Positions 59,653-64,000 of a DNA stretch of 64,000 nt are shown here, in pieces. The number at the start of each line of letters is the position of its first letter. Within the stretch, counting starts at the first letter, position 1. The DNA is from Algoriphagus oliviformis. Lineage in GTDB: Bacteria; Bacteroidota; Bacteroidia; Cytophagales; Cyclobacteriaceae. A program made the position numbers and the translations under genes. Under the pieces are notes generated by a model. It was not told the origin of the DNA. It worked only from the letters and a program-made list of their open reading frames with translations, and did not search any database. The stretch lies in NCBI RefSeq assembly GCF_017254915.1, contig NZ_JAFKCT010000009.1, forward strand, positions 124,001 to 188,000, in the 5' to 3' direction.

Positions 59653-62637
59653 TTACCTTCTCTCCAACATGCCAGGCGCGGCGCTGTCGGCGCCGATCAG
59701 GCTTTGGAGGCGTGACTGTAGGCTTTGGGCTTCTTCCTGATAGCCTCTTTCCTCCAGGAGCGGGATGAAGTATTTCACCATCTCGATGGAGATCATCATC
59801 TCGCGGTCATAGCCCCTGTCTTCACGGGTATAGAACTCGATCATGTCCAGGGATTTCTTGGAGATTTTGTCGATGATATCGAGGGCTTTTTCGTCTTCTC
59901 CCACTTCGAAGAAGAGCGGCACGGACTGTCCGCTGCTCAGGTCGTAAGGAACAGCCTCGTTGGGGATGGTCTGCAGGCCATAGTTGAGCAGGGTTGCGGC
60001 TTCCTCCATCTTGTTTTCGTCCAGCAGCGCCATGACGATGCTGTTTAGCGAGCTTCGGTGGTTGGAGGTGAAGCGTCTGTATTCCTCGTCGTAGTATGCG
60101 TCGGGATTGTCCATGCCACGGAAGGAAAACTTCTCCATGTAGTTTTGATAGGCGATGTCTGTGTTGACCAGCTCGTCGCGGACATAGTCAGGCTTTCTCA
60201 CCGGCAGGAGACGGTAGGTCATTCCCTCCATCACCACGTGGTCGGCGACGTTGATCCCGATGGTGGAGAGGGAGGTGTTGTTGAAGTAGATGGGTCTGTC
60301 CCAGTTGTTGCTTACGATGAGGTCGATGAGCATGAGAGTTCCCTTGGTGACATACTGTCCTTTGATCTGCAGGTTCATCTGCGGCGCAAAGAACTCGCGG
60401 AACTGGGTCGGTACGATCTCCTCGTTGGCTACGAAGCTGCTGTCGACTTCCATGATCAGGTTTCGCGAAGGTACCATGTTGACCACGCTTTTGCCGCCGG
60501 TCTTCATCTTCAGGAGGTCTGAGCCGCTGTTGATCAGCTTGAGGTATTCCCTGGCAGAGATGGCGTTGAGGTTTTCCTGCTCCATCACATAGAGTACGTC
60601 GTTGGTGCCTTTTTGGTAGCGTTCTTTTGGCAGGGAGAAAGGCAGGGGATCGGACTCGTTGGCTTGGCTGGTCATCTGCTGCACGTACCAGTCGGTGTCA
60701 AAGTAGCTGAGGACGATCACCCGCACGTCGGTACGGAAGCCTTCGACCTCCTGTACGTACCAGAGCGGGAAGGTATCGTTGTCCCCGCCGGTGAAGAGGA
60801 TGGCGTTGGGAGCACAGGATGCGAGGAAGTTTCTTGCCGAATCCACCGAGAAGAAGCGTCCCTTTCTGTTGTGGTCGTTCCAGTTTTGGGCTCCCATGAG
60901 TCCAGCCACCGGCAAGGTGATCAGAGTGGCGATGATCCCGGCCGTGCCGAGGTTTTTGGTCGCTTTGGCCAGGCCGTGGGCGATGGCGAGTACGCCCATC
61001 CCCGCCCAGATGGCGAAGGCGTAGAAGCTACCCACGTAGATGTAATCCCGCTCTCTTGGCTCCACGGGCGGCGAGTTGAGATAAAGCACCAGCACCACGC
61101 CCATCATCAGGAAGAGCATGAGGTTGACGTAGAAATACTTGGGGTCTTTTTTGGCTTGGAAGAAAATACCGATGATCCCCAGCAGCAAAGGCAGCATCAG
61201 GTAGTTGTTGTGGCCTTTGTTTTCGGTGATGTAGTCCGGGTACTTGTCGCTGAAGGCATCCGCGATCCCCATCCAAGGAGCGTCGCTGAAGTCGCTTTCC
61301 CTCCCGGAAAAATTCCACATGAAATACCTCCAGTACATGTGTCCCAGCTGGTGGCTGAGCATGAAGTAGATGTTGTCGCCAAAGGTCGGCTCCTGTCCCT
61401 CGCGCAGACCGAGCTTGGAGCGGTAGATGCGCTTGTGGTTTTCCTGGGTGGAATAGATTCGGGGTAAAATGGTGGTTTTGCTCGGATCGTAGGTGTTTTT
61501 CAGCTCGTAGTCCACGATCTCGTATTTGTCTTTGCCCTTCATATAGACCGGCGCACCTTCTTCCTGATCCACCAGCTGGGCGGTGAAGTATTGGCCGTGG
61601 AGCAGGGGACGGTAGCCGTACTGCTCACGCTTCAGGTAAGACACATAGCTGATGATGTCCTTGGGCGCGTTTTGGTTGATGATCGGGTCTTGGTTGGAGC
61701 GGACGATGATCAAGGCGTAGCTGCCGTATCCGATCATGATGAAGGTGAGCGAAAGCAGAATTGTGTTGAGTAGCGTTTTTTGCTTCTGGATCGAATAGCG
61801 GATGCCGTAGACCAAGGCTCCCAAGAAAAGGATCATAAACACCACAATGCCGGAGCCGAAGGGCAAGCCCATGCTGTTGACAAAGAAGATCTCCATGGAG
61901 CCGGCGATGCTGGGCAGGCCGGGGATGATCAGGTTGTTGATGATGATGAGGGCCACGCCACCGAGGAACATCGCGGCGATGCCACCCTTAAAGCTTGGGT
62001 TGGGGTATTTTTTGAAATAGTAAACCAGCGCCAAAGCAGGCAGCGTCACCAGGTTCAGCAAGTGGACACCGATGGAGAGGCCAACGAGGTAGGCGATGAA
62101 GATCATCCACTGGTTTTCCAGCTTGGGATCTTTGATCACGTCCCACTTCAAAAAGGCCCAGATCACAATCGCCGTGAAGAAGGAGGACATGGAGTACACC
62201 TCGGCTTCTACTGCCGAAAACCAAAAGCTGTCAGAAAATGTGTAGATCAGCGATCCCACGATCGCGGAGCCCATCAGGGCGATAGTCTGGCCCTTGGTCT
62301 CCTGTCCGTCCTGGATGGAGAAGAGCCTTTTCCCAAAAAGCGTAATCGACCAAAACAGAAACAGGATGGTAAATCCGGAGAACAGCGCACTGCCGACGTT
62401 CATCCAATAGGCGACCTGCAGCCCGTCACCCATGGCGAGGAAACCGAACATCCGATAGACCAAAAGAAAAAACGGAGCCCCGGGAGGGTGGGGTACTTGG
62501 AGTTTGTAAGAGGAAGCGATGAATTCACCCGGATCCCAAAAACTGGCGGTTTGTTCTACGGTCAGGATGTAGACCAGTGTGGCAACAGCAAAAATGACCC
62601 AGCCGGTGACGTTATTGATCTGCTTATAATTGAGCAT
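59653..62637 (-). CDS. DUF2723 / GT117-type protein O-glycosyltransferase-like membrane protein
   Basis: 994 residues. The N-terminal half has about twelve membrane spans with the first-loop signature VEQTASFWDPGEFIASSYKLQVPHPPGAPFFLLVYRMF (acidic residues in WDPGEF in the GT-C position). Then comes a large soluble region with FFSVDSARNFLASCAPNAILFTGGDNDTFPLWYVQEVEG and a helical, TPR-like C-terminus (residues ~880-994). The family is related to protein O-mannosyltransferases and is nearly universal in Bacteroidota. It probably glycosylates exported proteins or lipids; donor unproven. ATG 62637. Confidence 0.9.
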   Translation of the reverse strand: MLNYKQINNVTGWVIFAVATLVYILTVEQTASFWDPGEFIASSYKLQVPHPPGAPFFLLVYRMFGFLAMGDGLQVAYWMNVGSALFSGFTILFLFWSITLFGKRLFSIQDGQETKGQTIALMGSAIVGSLIYTFSDSFWFSAVEAEVYSMSSFFTAIVIWAFLKWDVIKDPKLENQWMIFIAYLVGLSIGVHLLNLVTLPALALVYYFKKYPNPSFKGGIAAMFLGGVALIIINNLIIPGLPSIAGSMEIFFVNSMGLPFGSGIVVFMILFLGALVYGIRYSIQKQKTLLNTILLSLTFIMIGYGSYALIIVRSNQDPIINQNAPKDIISYVSYLKREQYGYRPLLHGQYFTAQLVDQEEGAPVYMKGKDKYEIVDYELKNTYDPSKTTILPRIYSTQENHKRIYRSKLGLREGQEPTFGDNIYFMLSHQLGHMYWRYFMWNFSGRESDFSDAPWMGIADAFSDKYPDYITENKGHNNYLMLPLLLGIIGIFFQAKKDPKYFYVNLMLFLMMGVVLVLYLNSPPVEPRERDYIYVGSFYAFAIWAGMGVLAIAHGLAKATKNLGTAGIIATLITLPVAGLMGAQNWNDHNRKGRFFSVDSARNFLASCAPNAILFTGGDNDTFPLWYVQEVEGFRTDVRVIVLSYFDTDWYVQQMTSQANESDPLPFSLPKERYQKGTNDVLYVMEQENLNAISAREYLKLINSGSDLLKMKTGGKSVVNMVPSRNLIMEVDSSFVANEEIVPTQFREFFAPQMNLQIKGQYVTKGTLMLIDLIVSNNWDRPIYFNNTSLSTIGINVADHVVMEGMTYRLLPVRKPDYVRDELVNTDIAYQNYMEKFSFRGMDNPDAYYDEEYRRFTSNHRSSLNSIVMALLDENKMEEAATLLNYGLQTIPNEAVPYDLSSGQSVPLFFEVGEDEKALDIIDKISKKSLDMIEFYTREDRGYDREMMISIEMVKYFIPLLEERGYQEEAQSLQSRLQSLIGADSAAPGMLERR

Positions 62638-62736
62638 TAAGAGGGGAAATTAGTCGCGGCGAAAATATGAAAATTTACGCCAAGTCCGGGTTTTTTAGCA
62701 CTTTTTAAAACCGCCTGGAGTTAGCCCAAATGCAGG

Positions 62737-62782
62737 TGTGACAAATATTACTGTGTCAAAGACCCGAGGGTCTCTACATTTG
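62737..62782 (+). promoter_or_regulatory. Promoter of trx with upstream TGTGACAAA element
   Basis: -7 TACATTTG (62775-62782) with TGTG (62752-62755; one mismatch to TTTG) 19 nt upstream. TGTGACAAA (62737-62745) lies 38 nt before the -7. The same nonamer is found 37 nt before the likely -7 of the next gene. Confidence 0.6.
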
Positions 62783-62804
62783 TATCATCCAAAAGAAAAG
62801 AGCC

Positions 62805-63125
62805 ATGAGTACGCAAGCGAAAACATTTCAAGAGCTGATAGATGGGGACACGCCCGTGTTGGTGGATTTCTTCGCCGTCTGGTGTGGACCCTGCAAGACG
62901 ATGCAGCCCATCCTGGAGGACGCCAGCAAGCAGCTCGGGGGGCAGGTGAAAATCATCAAGGTGGACGTGGACAAAAATCCCTTGGCTGCGAGCAGATTCC
63001 AGGTGAGAGGGGTGCCCACGCTGATCCTCTTCCACAAAGGCAAGCTCCTCTGGAGACAGTCGGGAGTTGTGCCAGCCCATCAGTTGGTCCAAACCGTCAA
63101 GTCCAACCTGCTCGCGCAGGCCTGA
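62805..63125 (+). CDS. trxA: Thioredoxin
   Basis: 106 residues. VLVDFFAVWCGPCKTMQPIL with the redox pair C27/C30 (WCGPC), DVDKNPLAASRFQVRGVPTLILFHKG with the cis-proline, no signal peptide. A cytoplasmic disulfide reductase. It is 87 nt before a persulfide-dioxygenase-like gene; thioredoxin could regenerate the thiols used or released there. Confidence 0.95.
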   Translation: MSTQAKTFQELIDGDTPVLVDFFAVWCGPCKTMQPILEDASKQLGGQVKIIKVDVDKNPLAASRFQVRGVPTLILFHKGKLLWRQSGVVPAHQLVQTVKSNLLAQA

Positions 63126-63131
63126 TCCGAC

Positions 63132-63176
63132 TGTGACAAAAGTCGCTTCCAGTAGCGGAGGACTTTGATAATTTTG
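63132..63176 (+). promoter_or_regulatory. Promoter region of the MBL-fold gene
   Basis: TGTGACAAA (63132-63140) and -7 TAATTTTG (63169-63176). No TTTG in the -33 position, so an activator at the nonamer is plausible. Confidence 0.45.
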
Positions 63177-63212
63177 AATTGAAATTTTGAAAAAATCCAA
63201 AAAAACAGCCAT

Positions 63213-64000
63213 ATGAAAATCGAACAAATCTATACCGGATGCCTTGCCCAAGGAGCCTATTACCTGGAGTCCGAAGGGGAAGCCGCGGTGATCGACCCAC
63301 TGAGAGAGGTGCAGCCCTACATTGAGAAGGCCGAGCGCCGCAATGCCACGATCAAGTACGTCTTTGAGACACACTTCCATGCGGACTTCGTGTCGGGCCA
63401 TCAGGATCTGGCGGCAAAGACCGGAGCCAAGATCGTCTATGGGCCTACCGAGATGAAAATGGGCTTCGAAGCCATCGTTGCCAAAGACAACCAGGAGTTT
63501 ACGCTGGGCAAAACCAAAATCCGCGTGCTCCACACGCCCGGCCACACCATGGAGTCCGTCTGCTACCTGCTCATCAACGAGGAAGGGAAAGAGGAGGCGA
63601 TCTTCACCGGGGATACCCTCTTCATCGGCGACGTGGGGCGTCCCGACCTGGCGCAGAAAGTGTCCGATGACCTGACCCAAGAGAAGCTGGCAGGCCACCT
63701 CTACGACTCGCTGAGAGACAAGATCATGCCGCTTTCCGACGAGCTGATCGTCTATCCAGCCCATGGCGCAGGGTCTGCCTGCGGCAAAAACATGAGCAAG
63801 GAGACCTCCGACACCCTGGGCAACCAGAAGAAGACCAACTACGCCCTCCAGCCGATGAGCAAGGAGGAATTTGTAAAGCAGGTGCTGACGGGTCTGACTC
63901 CGCCGCCGGCCTATTTCCCGCAAAACGTGATGATGAACATCCAGGGATACGACAGCATTGACGAGGTTTTGGAGCGGGGCGAAAGACCCCTTTCCCCGGC
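63213..64000 (+). CDS. MBL-fold persulfide dioxygenase/sulfurtransferase-like protein (partial)
   Basis: 262 codons from ATG 63213, open to the window end. Metallo-β-lactamase fold with THFHADFVSGH (H54, H56, D58, H63), HTPGHT (H111), FTGDTLF (D134) and YPAHGAGSACG (H184), all the iron ligands of the ETHE1/persulfide dioxygenase group. THFHAD and SGH are typical of that group, where the active site holds one Fe(II). Bacteroidota members continue into rhodanese domains, probably here beyond 64000. It oxidises glutathione or protein persulfide to sulfite. Neighbour: thioredoxin. Confidence 0.88.
   Translation, partial: MKIEQIYTGCLAQGAYYLESEGEAAVIDPLREVQPYIEKAERRNATIKYVFETHFHADFVSGHQDLAAKTGAKIVYGPTEMKMGFEAIVAKDNQEFTLGKTKIRVLHTPGHTMESVCYLLINEEGKEEAIFTGDTLFIGDVGRPDLAQKVSDDLTQEKLAGHLYDSLRDKIMPLSDELIVYPAHGAGSACGKNMSKETSDTLGNQKKTNYALQPMSKEEFVKQVLTGLTPPPAYFPQNVMMNIQGYDSIDEVLERGERPLSP

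Overview
The window looks like chromosome of an aerobic member of the Bacteroidota, probably Cytophagales (Algoriphagus/Cyclobacterium type). Supporting signs are a GldH gliding lipoprotein, a RicT/PSP1-type protein, GWxTD and DUF2723 proteins, promoters of the TTTG-N19-TAnnTTTG type, an almost complete lack of Shine-Dalgarno sequences, and many TTG/GTG starts inside overlapping gene pairs. The genus is inferred from gene content and style, not from a marker gene.

Layout. (1) 1-5.2 kb: the end of an SRPBCC gene, then a four-gene operon of exported proteins that share a small periplasmic-looking module and end with an 816-residue leucine-rich-repeat protein. (2) 5.8-11.3 kb: three overlapping polytopic membrane proteins, at least two GT-C-like, converging on a fourth. 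(3) 11.7-46 kb: a large surface-polysaccharide (O-antigen or capsule) locus of the ABC-transporter type. It opens with a winged-helix regulator, a GT2 enzyme and the Wzm permease. It continues with a GT2, WecD- and WecE-like enzymes (dTDP-Fuc4NAc) and a NeuD-like acyltransferase. Next is a visibly AT-richer island at 23.2-34.3 kb holding twelve overlapping genes: Wzt, WbsX, GT10, GT32, GT2 and GT-C enzymes and five methyltransferases. Further GT2 and GT4 genes follow, then a Wzy/EpsG-like membrane protein and tRNA-Ser(GCU). (4) 46.5-64 kb: housekeeping and envelope genes. These are a small orphan, a PAS/DHp protein without an ATPase domain, gldH-ricT-purD-recQ on the minus strand, kpsF-manC, rlmB with a GWxTD gene, a methyltransferase, a DUF2723 GT-C protein, thioredoxin, and the start of a persulfide-dioxygenase-like gene.

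Non-coding DNA is unusually rich. Between the polysaccharide genes lie long arrays built of degenerate words that keep a strict 7-nt register, interrupted by six copies of a ~145-bp GC-rich palindromic element. A RAYT (REP-associated tyrosine transposase) gene at 39.4 kb sits inside its own array of hairpins. All of them share the tip GTGTCCCCAC while their stems change in a compensatory way, and related hairpins occur 16 kb away. Three copies of a TACCC(T/A)GTAC(A/T)GGGTA palindrome look like operators for an unidentified regulator. A 25-bp inverted repeat recurs at 11.5 and 22.8 kb, the two ends of the GC-rich half of the polysaccharide locus.

How it works together (inference): the GT and sugar-modifying enzymes build a methylated, Fuc4NAc- and possibly fucose-containing glycan. 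Wzm and Wzt export it. KpsF/KdsD and ManC downstream supply Kdo and GDP-mannose precursors. The repeat arrays give repeated homology between cassettes and may help them to be exchanged.
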